Positions 8,712 to 14,941 of a DNA stretch of 14,941 nucleotides are shown piece after piece (positions within the stretch are counted from its first letter, which is position 1; every line of letters starts with the position of its first letter). This stretch comes from CAYGZA01 sp964354135 (GTDB taxonomy: Bacteria > Planctomycetota > Planctomycetia > Pirellulales > Thermoguttaceae). The translations under genes were made by a program, and so were the position numbers. The notes under the pieces were generated by a model. That model made no database searches. It had not been told where the DNA came from and saw only the letters and a list, made by a program, of their open reading frames with translations. The stretch is taken from positions 1 through 14,941 of the forward strand of contig CAYGZA010000159.1 in assembly GCA_964354135.1 (NCBI GenBank), given 5' to 3'.

Positions 8712-9959
8712 TCAGGGCACGTCGTACAAAAAAACTTCGACTTCCTCGCCCGGCGGGGAGCCTTCGCTGTCGGGAGGAATGACCACGAAGCCGTCGGCCC
8801 GCGTCGTCGATGAGAGGAGCGAGGCCCCGCCGATGGCCAGCGGCTCCACCCGGCCCTCGACCAGACGCACGCGGAGGTAATCCAGCCGGCCGACGGTCGA
8901 GACGATCTTCTTCGCGAGTGGGGCCCGGATCCGCCGGTAAGGCCAATCCGGCGGGCGCCCCCCAAGCACGCGGATCGCCCGGCCGGCGAAGAAGTCGTAC
9001 GCCGCCAGGCACGAAACCGGGTTGCCCGGCAAGAGGAAGACCGGCCGGTTGTCGAGCAGGCCCATGCCGGTCGGGCTGCTGGGCCGCATCGCAATGCCGT
9101 GGATCGGCAGCTCGCCGTGCCGGGCCAGAAGCGCCGGGGCGTGGTCCTCCGCTCCCACGCTCGATCCGCCGGAGACCAACACCACGTCGGCCTCCGAGCG
9201 CATAGCCTGGAGGATCGCCTCCGGCTCGTCGTGTACGATCCCGGGATGCTCTGGCACGCCGCCGTCCCGCGCCACCATCGCCATGAGCATCGGACCGTTG
9301 GCGTCGGCGATCCGCACACCTTCGGGCCGCGAGCCGGCCGGCAGCAGTTCGTTCCCGGTGACGACGATCCGCACCCGCGGTCGCCGAACGACGGGAACCT
9401 GGCCTGCCCCGATCGACGAGAGCACGCCCACGTCCTGCGGCCGAAGGATTCGACCGGCAGCCAGCACCTGGGTCCCTGCGGCAATATCTTCGCCGATCCG
9501 ACCGATGTGCTTTTCCGGTGAGACCTCGCCTTGTGCGAGCACCCGGTCGCCTTGGATCTCTACGACTTCTGCGGGCAGGACGGAGTCGGCGCCCGCGGCC
9601 AGCGGCGCCCCGGTCATGATCCGGACCGCTTGCCCGCGTCCGAGCTGGCCCGCGAACGGGCGCCCGGGCACCGCCTCGCCGACCACCGCCAAAGGCAACG
9701 GGTTGTAAGGCGAGGCCCCCAGGGTGTCGGCCGCGCGGACGGCGAAGCCGTCCATCATAGCGCGGACAAAGCCCGGCACGTCGACCGGGCTCGTCACGTC
9801 GCGGGCCAGCACCCGGCCGGCAGCCGCGGCCAAGGGCACGGTTTCCTCGCGGAGCGGCCGCACCTGCCGATCGATCCAGGCGATTGCGTCGGCGACGGTG
9901 GTCCGCCGTGCAAAGCCTCGCATCCGCACGTCGCCGGAAGGTCGCTCGGGATCGGTCAT
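8712..9959 (-). CDS. moeA: Molybdopterin molybdenumtransferase MoeA
   Basis: A 415-aa protein of normal MoeA length; MoeA inserts molybdate into adenylylated molybdopterin in the last step of molybdenum cofactor synthesis. Motifs in order are RAMMDGFAV (66-74), IMTGAPL (114-120), VVTGNELL (199-206), LVSGGSSVGAEDH (261-273), and LLPGNPVS (309-316), followed by the small C-terminal domain IV to residue 415. The usual KPGKP-like motif appears as RPSSP (292-296), so lysines common in the family are missing there. No other cofactor genes are beside it. It converges on glnS and diverges from the P-II gene; no clear promoter is visible. Confidence 0.95.
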   Translation of the reverse strand: MTDPERPSGDVRMRGFARRTTVADAIAWIDRQVRPLREETVPLAAAAGRVLARDVTSPVDVPGFVRAMMDGFAVRAADTLGASPYNPLPLAVVGEAVPGRPFAGQLGRGQAVRIMTGAPLAAGADSVLPAEVVEIQGDRVLAQGEVSPEKHIGRIGEDIAAGTQVLAAGRILRPQDVGVLSSIGAGQVPVVRRPRVRIVVTGNELLPAGSRPEGVRIADANGPMLMAMVARDGGVPEHPGIVHDEPEAILQAMRSEADVVLVSGGSSVGAEDHAPALLARHGELPIHGIAMRPSSPTGMGLLDNRPVFLLPGNPVSCLAAYDFFAGRAIRVLGGRPPDWPYRRIRAPLAKKIVSTVGRLDYLRVRLVEGRVEPLAIGGASLLSSTTRADGFVVIPPDSEGSPPGEEVEVFLYDVP

Positions 9960-10062
9960 GCTGGGACCAAGCTTCCGCTTTTCCAGGATCAGCCGCCGGA
10001 CGTTGCATCATACGGCGTGCAGCCGGCCGAATCCATCCCGCGGCCGGTCGCCGGTCTCCGCC

Positions 10063-10094
10063 GTGCCGCCGGGGGTTTCGCCGCCCGGCGGCAC
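10063..10094. other. 11-bp GC-rich hairpin between divergent moeA and P-II genes
   Basis: GTGCCGCCGGG at 10063-10073 pairs exactly with CCCGGCGGCAC at 10084-10094 around a 10-base loop. It lies in the shared 247-base upstream region, 113 bases before the P-II start. It could be an operator or a leader hairpin. No T-run follows, so I do not call a terminator. Confidence 0.4.
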
Positions 10095-10206
10095 CGGATA
10101 GATTGGAGAGGTCCACAAACCGGAGCGGACAAGCGGCACGGCCTCCTGCGAAGCCGCGGCACGCGCGCCACGCGGTCGGTAAAGTCATGGATTCGGGTGC
10201 CTGCCC

Positions 10207-10536
10207 GTGAAGCAAGTCATTGCGATCGTCAAGCCCTACCTGGTGGAGAAGGTGCTCGAGTCGCTCAAGCTCGCGCCCTTGGAGGCGTGCAGCGTGAGGG
10301 AAGTGAAGGGCTACGGGCGGCAGAAGAACTACCTCGACGAGTATGAGGGGAGCGAGTACTCGCTCGCCTTCCTGCCGAAGGTGGAGATCACGCTTTGGGT
10401 CGACGACCTGCGCGTGGAGGAAGTGGTGCGGACGATCGTGGAGGTGGCCCGCACGGGCCGGATGGGCGACGGCAAGATATTTGTGCTGCCGGCGGGGGTT
10501 GAAGGAGAGTGGGGCGGGGGAAAGGATGAAGGATGA
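10207..10536 (+). CDS. P-II family signalling protein with replaced C-terminus
   Basis: A 109-aa P-II (GlnB/GlnK-like) regulator; the family forms trimers that read ATP/ADP and 2-oxoglutarate and control nitrogen metabolism. The fold is clear: MKQVIAIVKPYLVEKVLESL, VKGYGRQK (33-40), Y51 in the T-loop (GSEYSLAFLPK), and RTGRMGDGKIFVLP (82-95). Y51 is the usual uridylylation site and is kept. After P95 the normal ending, which includes the IRIRTGE-type segment with two ATP-contacting arginines, is replaced by a Gly/Glu-rich tail (AGVEGEWGGGKDEG), encoded partly by an AAGGATG repeat. The start is GTG with only a weak GGGTG upstream. Its stop overlaps hypE by 4 bases. The fold assignment is firm; nucleotide binding is uncertain, and no amtB or glnA is nearby. 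Confidence 0.88.
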   Translation: MKQVIAIVKPYLVEKVLESLKLAPLEACSVREVKGYGRQKNYLDEYEGSEYSLAFLPKVEITLWVDDLRVEEVVRTIVEVARTGRMGDGKIFVLPAGVEGEWGGGKDEG

Positions 10537-10542
10537 AGGATG
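10522..10542 (+). repeat. Three AAGGATG units spanning the P-II end and hypE start
   Basis: A 7-base unit is repeated three times without error. Because 7 is not a multiple of 3, the units supply an ATG in each of the three forward frames (10526, 10533, 10540). The middle one is the hypE start, and the P-II stop TGA is also formed here. I recall this unit as a frequent planctomycete intergenic repeat. Confidence 0.8.
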
Positions 10543-11612
10543 AGTCTCCGCAGGAATTCAACTTGATCTGTCCGCTCCCGCTGGACGTCCACAGCACCGT
10601 GCAGATGGCCCACGGCGGCGGCGGGCGACTGATGCGGGGCTTGATCGAGGGGATGTTCTTGCCGGCCTTCCGCGGCGGGCCCGGCGGCTCCGGGGCGCAG
10701 CGGCTCCCGCCGCACGACAGCGCCGTGATCGAGACCGGCGGAGTGCGCCTGGCCTTCACGACCGATACCTTTGTCGTCAGTCCGCTGTTCTTTCCCGGCG
10801 GCGATATCGGCAAGCTGGCCGTCTTCGGCACGGTCAACGACCTGGCGATGGCCGGCGCGAAACCGGTCTGGCTCAGCGCGGCGTTCATTCTGGAGGAGGG
10901 CTTTCCGCTGGAGAGCCTCCGCCGCGTGGTCGAGTCGATGCGCGAGGCGGCCCGGCAGACGGGCGTCGAAATCGTCACCGGCGACACGAAAGTGGTGGAC
11001 CGCGGCAAGGGGGACGGCCTGTTCGTCAACACGGCGGGAATCGGGCTCGTTCCCGCCGGGATCGACGTCTCGCCGGCGCTGGTCCGCCCGGGCGACGCCG
11101 TCCTCGTAAGCGGCGACCTGGGGCGGCACGGCATTGCCGTCATGTCGGTCCGCGAAGGGCTCGGCTTCGAGAGCGGGCTGGAAAGCGACTGCGCCCCGCT
11201 GGCCGATCTCGTGGCGGCCCTCGTGCCGCTCGGGGCCGACTTGCACTGCCTCCGCGATCTCACGCGGGGCGGGCTCGCCGCGGCGCTCAATGAAATCGCC
11301 CTGGATGCCCGGGTGGGAATGGACCTGGACGAGGCCGCGATTCCCGTAGGCGAGGCCGTGGCCGGGGCCTGCGAGCTCTTGGGCCTGGATCCGCTCTACG
11401 CGGCCAACGAAGGACGGCTGGTGGCTTTCGTGCCGGCCGAAGCGGCGGAGCGTGCCCTGGCGATTCTCCGCAGCCACCCCGCGGCTCCGGAGCCCGGAAT
11501 CATCGGCCGCGTTACGGGCCGGCATCCCGGAATGGTAGAACTTCGCAACCCGATCGGTGGCGGCCGGATTCTCGATTTGCTCTCCGGCGAGCAGATGCCG
11601 CGGATATGCTGA
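10533..11612 (+). CDS. hypE: Hydrogenase maturation protein HypE
   Basis: A 359-aa HypE of normal length. HypE dehydrates a carbamoyl group carried on its own C-terminal cysteine to thiocyanate, the source of the CN ligands of [NiFe]-hydrogenase. Visible features are AHGGGGRLM (26-34), the ATP-binding region with FTTDTFVVSPLFFPGGDIG and NDLAMAGAKP, and the ending MPRIC, in which C359 is the last residue and expected carrier. ATG at 10533 overlaps the P-II stop (ATGA), so the two are probably translated together. The first eight or so residues come from the AAGGATG repeat and its edge. No HypA, B, C, D, F or hydrogenase gene is in the window, so its partners must be elsewhere or it has another role. 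Confidence 0.95.
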   Translation: MKDESPQEFNLICPLPLDVHSTVQMAHGGGGRLMRGLIEGMFLPAFRGGPGGSGAQRLPPHDSAVIETGGVRLAFTTDTFVVSPLFFPGGDIGKLAVFGTVNDLAMAGAKPVWLSAAFILEEGFPLESLRRVVESMREAARQTGVEIVTGDTKVVDRGKGDGLFVNTAGIGLVPAGIDVSPALVRPGDAVLVSGDLGRHGIAVMSVREGLGFESGLESDCAPLADLVAALVPLGADLHCLRDLTRGGLAAALNEIALDARVGMDLDEAAIPVGEAVAGACELLGLDPLYAANEGRLVAFVPAEAAERALAILRSHPAAPEPGIIGRVTGRHPGMVELRNPIGGGRILDLLSGEQMPRIC

Positions 11613-11620
11613 AGGCAGGG

Positions 11621-11656
11621 GCGAGAGGCGAGGGGCGAGGAGCGAGAGAAAGGGGG
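11621..11656. repeat. Purine-rich GCGAGGGG repeat
   Basis: GCGAGAGGCGAGGGGCGAGG and related units lie directly after hypE and resemble 1264-1323. This is a likely interspersed low-complexity element. Confidence 0.5.
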
Positions 11657-11707
11657 CACGGAGCAGGGACGAGCGGAATAATGGAGGTTCCGCGTCGATC
11701 AGCCTGC

Positions 11708-11716
11708 TGGTATACT
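11708..11716 (+). promoter_or_regulatory. Candidate extended -10 promoter
   Basis: TGGTATACT matches an extended -10 box (TGnTATAAT, one mismatch in the hexamer). The -35 position 17 bases upstream (TTCCGC, 11688-11693) is weak, as is common with extended -10 sites. It would drive the Rid-domain gene starting at 11792, with a leader of about 70 bases. It suggests that gene is not simply read through from hypE. Confidence 0.35.
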
Positions 11717-11791
11717 ATGGTTAGGACTGGACTTCCGCATCGAGCAGTGCGGCAAGGGGCGGCCCCGCCGATCAGTACTGGAGGTGACCTG

Positions 11792-13021
11792 ATGACCAGA
11801 CTGGTAACGATCCGCCGTCACGCCCCGAAACACTCCCACGCGCTTTGCACCGTTGAAGCGACGGCGGTCTCGACCTCCCATGCCACGGAGGTGTTCGCCC
11901 GCTGCGCCCCGCTGGCCTCGGGGACAAGCCGCAACGGGTGCCGCATCCAGTCGCAGGCCCTCTACGACGGCCTGGCCGCGCACCTGGAGCAGTTTGGGGC
12001 GGCGATGGGCCACGTGGTGATCGAGAAGGTCTTCTTGCGCAACGTCGTCGCCGATTTCTCTTCCTTTCAGGAGGTCCGTTTGGATGCCTACCGCCGGCAC
12101 GGCATCAGCGGCCAGCGATTGCCGGCGACCACTTACCTCGGCCAGCCGCCTTGCCGGGCCGGGCAGGACATCGAGCTCCAGGCCTACGCCATGGTTCCCG
12201 TCGCGCTGGAGAACGCCCGCGTGCGGGCCCTCTCTCCGGCCAACGAGCACGTGACCGTCAAGCTGGTGGAGATCGGCCCGGCGCGGCACTTGTATATCAG
12301 CAACATCTCGGGCGAGGGCCGCGACCACGTGGCGCTCGGGCCGTTCCGCCAGCAGAGCGACCGGATGTTCGACACCGCTTGCGAGATCCTCGAGGAGCAG
12401 GGGGCGTCGTTCGCCGAGGTGCTCCGCACGTGGATCTACCTGGACGACATCGACCGGGATTACGGGGAGCTGAACGCCTCGCGCAACGACTTTTTCCGCC
12501 GCCGCGGCATCGGGCGGCTGCCGGCGAGCACGGGCATCGGCGGCAAGCTGCACCCCCGCGGCACGTTCTGCACGCTGGACGTCTATGCCCTGCTGAACCC
12601 CGCGATCGCCAAGGTCGAGGTGATGCACACCCCCACGCTCAACGAGGCCGCCGAGTACGGCTCCTCGTTTTCCCGCGGCATGAAGATGGTCTTGCCGGAG
12701 CAGACCTGCCTGTTCATCTCCGGGACAGCGAGCGTCGATGAGTGCGGCGGCACGGCCCACTCGGGAGACCTCCGCGGCCAGCTCGAGCGCATGCTCTGGA
12801 ACATCGAGGAGCTGCTGAAGGCACAAGGGGCGGGCTTTCCCGACCTGGTACACGCGGTGACCTTCCTCAAGTCGTGCGAGCACTCCCCGCTGTTTAGGAA
12901 GCTGTGCGACGATCGCGGCATCGTGGACGTGCCGCACACCATCGTCCAGGCCGACGTCTGCCGCCCCGAGTTGCTCTGCGAGATGGAAGCCATCGCCGTC
13001 GTCCCCACGAAGCGGGCGTGA
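11792..13021 (+). CDS. Protein with three tandem Rid (YjgF/RidA) modules
   Basis: A 409-aa protein that reads as three Rid-like modules. Module 1 (about 1-138) has LPATTYLG (110-117) and ELQAYAMV (128-135). Module 2 (about 160-270) has LYISNISGE (167-175), LPASTGIG (243-250) and TLDVYALL. Module 3 (about 290-405) has LFISGTASV (307-315) and R391 followed by CEMEAIAVV, placed like the RidA arginine that binds the substrate carboxylate. Single-domain RidA proteins are trimers that deaminate reactive enamines/imines. FkbO/Hyg5-type chorismatases share this fold and a similar SRGM...SGTAS...H.GD stretch, so a chorismatase-like enzyme is an alternative. GGAGGTGA at 11780-11787 selects ATG 11792. 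Superfamily is firm; reaction unknown. Confidence 0.85.
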   Translation: MTRLVTIRRHAPKHSHALCTVEATAVSTSHATEVFARCAPLASGTSRNGCRIQSQALYDGLAAHLEQFGAAMGHVVIEKVFLRNVVADFSSFQEVRLDAYRRHGISGQRLPATTYLGQPPCRAGQDIELQAYAMVPVALENARVRALSPANEHVTVKLVEIGPARHLYISNISGEGRDHVALGPFRQQSDRMFDTACEILEEQGASFAEVLRTWIYLDDIDRDYGELNASRNDFFRRRGIGRLPASTGIGGKLHPRGTFCTLDVYALLNPAIAKVEVMHTPTLNEAAEYGSSFSRGMKMVLPEQTCLFISGTASVDECGGTAHSGDLRGQLERMLWNIEELLKAQGAGFPDLVHAVTFLKSCEHSPLFRKLCDDRGIVDVPHTIVQADVCRPELLCEMEAIAVVPTKRA

Positions 13022-13023
13022 CA

Positions 13024-13146
13024 GTGGGGCAGGTTGCCAACCTGCCCCACAACCGGTGGGACAGCCGCCCTCGGCTGTCAGCTATCAGCTTTCCAATAGC
13101 TGATAGCTGCCGACCGGGTGGCTGGGGGCAAAGCGCAGCGTGCCCC
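13024..13146. repeat. Cluster of four hairpins after the Rid gene
   Basis: There are four in a row. (1) GTGGGGCAGGTTG-C-CAACCTGCCCCAC, 13024-13050, is a perfect 13-bp stem. (2) GACAGCCG with CGGCTGTC, 13060-13079, has a 4-base loop. (3) CAGCTATCAGCT with AGCTGATAGCTG, 13079-13109, has a 7-base loop. (4) GGGGCA with TGCCCC, 13125-13146. They fill nearly the whole gap to the next gene. None is followed by a T-run. They look like unrelated mobile palindromic elements collected at one site, and could block exonucleases or weaken read-through. Confidence 0.8.
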
Positions 13147-13179
13147 AGATTCCGGAGACTCCCCCGGCGTGAGGTCGTC

Positions 13180-14064
13180 ATGATATTCGCCCAAATGATG
13201 CCTGGCATGGAATGGATTCCGTTGATCCTTTTGACGATGGCGGTCAATGGCCTTTGTGGGCTGGTCTCTTTGTACGGCAGCCTGTTCTTTCCTCAATCGA
13301 AGTGCGGTTTCAGGGCCGGCTGGGCCTCCGTGATCATCGGCGCAGTCAGCTTCTTGTTTTTCCTCTTGGTAATCGGGGGCAATCTCACTCCGGTGGGTTA
13401 CAGTCTCATTTCTGCTCCCTCGACAGCCGGCGTGCTGGGACTACTGGTATATGGCGCTCGGCGTTCGCGAGCGTTTCCGTGGCTTCGGATCGGAATCAGC
13501 GCAGTCACCATTCTGATTGCCGGACTGCTTCTGCGGTGGTGGCGCATCGACAGGATCGCTGACGAGGAGATGGTCGCGATTGTCTCCGGCAGCGAACGTG
13601 TAGCGATTGTCGGCTTTAGGGTTGAGGGGCAACAGAGGCTCGTCGATTGCACCGATGGGGCAATCTGCGACTACTTGACGGAAGCGCTTCGCAAAGCGCA
13701 GCGCGGCGAACTCCTGGACGTCGGAAAGGGATTGGACTTCGGCGGTGCGGGGGTTCACACCTTCACTTTTCGGTTCGCTTCGGGACACATGCGCAATGTG
13801 CGCACGGACCCCTACAAGAACGGCTTGGTACTGTCCGTGGACCCGTGGGAGCCTGGATGGCCGACGCACGAGGTGGCGTTTTCTGAGCCGATACCGGACG
13901 GACTTCGGCAAATCCTCGCTTTCTTGGGAAGGAAATGCGAGGATGCTGCCGGCGAGGTCTTGATTGTAGAGGAAGCGCGGCCGCCTGCCACGTACTACGA
14001 CCAGCGGCTCAATCTCTGTGGCCGCTTCCCGCCGAACATTCCTCCAATCGAATCACGATACTAG
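13180..14064 (+). CDS. Four-helix membrane protein of unknown function
   Basis: I do not recognise this 294-aa protein. ATG 13180 was chosen because GAGG lies at 13171-13174, 5 bases upstream, and the hairpin cluster ends just before it; the open frame further 5' runs through those repeats. Hydrophobic helices lie at about 13-36, 47-66, 72-92 and 102-119. Residues 120-294 are a soluble domain of mixed charge with several cysteines (C155, C161 and others by eye) and no known motif. Its base composition is somewhat lower in GC than its neighbours, which could indicate later acquisition. The SDR gene starts 14 bases after its stop, so the two may share an mRNA. Confidence 0.65.
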   Translation: MIFAQMMPGMEWIPLILLTMAVNGLCGLVSLYGSLFFPQSKCGFRAGWASVIIGAVSFLFFLLVIGGNLTPVGYSLISAPSTAGVLGLLVYGARRSRAFPWLRIGISAVTILIAGLLLRWWRIDRIADEEMVAIVSGSERVAIVGFRVEGQQRLVDCTDGAICDYLTEALRKAQRGELLDVGKGLDFGGAGVHTFTFRFASGHMRNVRTDPYKNGLVLSVDPWEPGWPTHEVAFSEPIPDGLRQILAFLGRKCEDAAGEVLIVEEARPPATYYDQRLNLCGRFPPNIPPIESRY

Positions 14065-14078
14065 GGAGTCTCCCCTCC

Positions 14079-14864
14079 ATGCCGGATGATCTCTTTTCCG
14101 TTGCCGGTCAAATCGTGCTGGTCTCCGGCGCCAGCCGCGGGATCGGCCGGGCGATTGCCAAGGGTTTTGCCGACCGCGGAGCGAGCGTGGTGATCACGGG
14201 CCGCGTTGCGGAAACGCTGGAGAAAACCGCCGAGGAGATTTGCCCGCCGGGTGGCACCGTCCGGGCAAAGGTCTGCGACGCGGCCGATGCCAAGGCCCTC
14301 CAGCGCCTGGCCGACGAGGTCGCCGCTGAGTTCGGCCGCATCGATACCCTGGTCAATTGCGCCGGAGTGAACAAACGGCGGAAGGTCGAGGACTACGACG
14401 AGGAAACCTACGACTTCATCACCGACATCAACATCCGCGGGGCGTTTTTCCTCGCGATCGCCGTCGGGCGGCACATGATCCGCGCCCGAAGCGGCTGCCA
14501 GATCAACATCGACTCGATCAACAGCCAGCGCCCCCTCAACCGCGTCACCCCCTACGCGATGAGCAAGGCGGCCATGAGCCAAATGACCCGGGCCCTGGCC
14601 ATGGAATGGGGCCCGTACGGGGTCCGCGTCAACGCGATCGGCCCCGGCTTCACCCTGACCGATCTGGCCAAGCCGCTGTGGAAAGACGCCACCTTGGACA
14701 AGTGGCGGCACGAGAACACGCCGCTAGGGCGCATGGGCTATCCGGAGGACATGGTCGGCCCGTGCATCTTCCTGGCCTCTCCGGCAGCGTCATTTGTTAG
14801 CGGCCAAGTGCTCTATGTCGACGGCGGCACGACGTGCGGCCTCTTCTGGCCCATCCAGGTGTAA
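14079..14864 (+). CDS. Short-chain dehydrogenase/reductase (SDR)
   Basis: A 261-aa classical SDR that would oxidise or reduce a hydroxyl/carbonyl using NAD(P). The cofactor motif SGASRGIG is at 16-23, NCAG at 93-96, and the catalytic residues are N118, S146, Y159 and K163 (YAMSK). R42 after the second strand (ITGR) is compatible with NADP. The C-terminal part (GPGFTLTDL, PLGRMGYPEDM, ASFVSGQVLYVDGG) is standard. The overall wording is close to gluconate 5-dehydrogenase or 3-oxoacyl reductase-like members, but the substrate cannot be fixed. GGGAG at 14064-14068 lies 10 bases before the ATG and overlaps the previous stop codon. All catalytic residues are present. Confidence 0.92.
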   Translation: MPDDLFSVAGQIVLVSGASRGIGRAIAKGFADRGASVVITGRVAETLEKTAEEICPPGGTVRAKVCDAADAKALQRLADEVAAEFGRIDTLVNCAGVNKRRKVEDYDEETYDFITDINIRGAFFLAIAVGRHMIRARSGCQINIDSINSQRPLNRVTPYAMSKAAMSQMTRALAMEWGPYGVRVNAIGPGFTLTDLAKPLWKDATLDKWRHENTPLGRMGYPEDMVGPCIFLASPAASFVSGQVLYVDGGTTCGLFWPIQV

Positions 14865-14895
14865 CTCGCTCGAGCCAGTCGGAATAGCCTAGTGT

Positions 14896-14918
14896 CCCGT
14901 CAATCTTCGATTGACGGG
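14896..14918 (+). terminator. Hairpin after the SDR gene, possible terminator
   Basis: CCCGTCAATC, loop TTC, and GATTGACGGG form a perfect 10-bp stem 31 bases after the SDR stop. It is followed by TAAAGTTTTCGTAGTTTTCGG, with only broken T-runs, so termination would be weak. The T-rich tail may be part of a longer repeat element cut by the window end. Confidence 0.5.
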
Positions 14919-14941
14919 TAAAGTTTTCGTAGTTTTCGGCG

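Noticed and set aside
10329..12937. Minus-strand frames of 398 and 412 aa over hypE and the Rid gene
   Set aside because: Antisense shadows; the plus-strand genes have clear family motifs.
13024..13109. Hairpins as rho-independent terminators
   Set aside because: Strong stems but no T-run after any of them on either strand; described as repeats instead.

Overview
The window looks like planctomycete chromosome, most likely a Pirellulales-type lineage. The evidence is indirect. GC is high. The glutamyl-tRNA synthetase has a long insert after KLSKR of a kind I associate with planctomycetes. Two predicted membrane proteins are unrecognised. Gaps are packed with short palindromic or tandem repeats (TGCAAAATG units, AGACTTCCGAAGTCT arms, GCGAGGGG runs, AAGGATG units, CAGGTTG/CAACCTG hairpins). 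There is no rRNA, tRNA, CRISPR array or recognisable insertion sequence. No lineage assignment was computed.

Layout. Positions 1-259 hold nested inverted repeats downstream of a PfkB sugar/nucleoside kinase (260-1162, minus). A 513-base gap with three repeat types follows, then an unrecognised multi-pass membrane protein (1676-2884, plus). The centre is an aminoacyl-tRNA synthetase neighbourhood. A giant gltX (3050-6124, 1024 aa) carries what looks like an entire second protein ending in a HEPN RNase-type motif (R949-N950-x3-H954). It is followed by a Phd-type antitoxin and PIN toxin pair (6268-6881) and then glnS (6915-8615). moeA (8712-9959) runs on the minus strand.

From about 10207 the plus strand carries a P-II signalling protein with a replaced tail and hypE, overlapping by 4 bases. 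Next come a 409-aa protein built of what read as three Rid/YjgF-like modules (11792-13021), a cluster of four hairpins, a four-helix membrane protein (13180-14064) and an SDR oxidoreductase (14079-14864).

How the genes relate. GltX and GlnS charge tRNAGlu and tRNAGln. Between their catalytic cores lie a HEPN module and a PIN module, both domain classes known to act as RNases in defence and toxin systems. This is the strongest candidate in the window for an undescribed system: a housekeeping synthetase covalently joined to an ApeA-like HEPN protein, beside a toxin-antitoxin pair. Composition changes inside gltX, which suggests the 3' part of the gene and the HEPN section have a different history from the 5' part. 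Elsewhere the main theme is small repeats invading gene ends: the P-II C-terminus, the hypE start and the glnS stop all lie inside repeat units.
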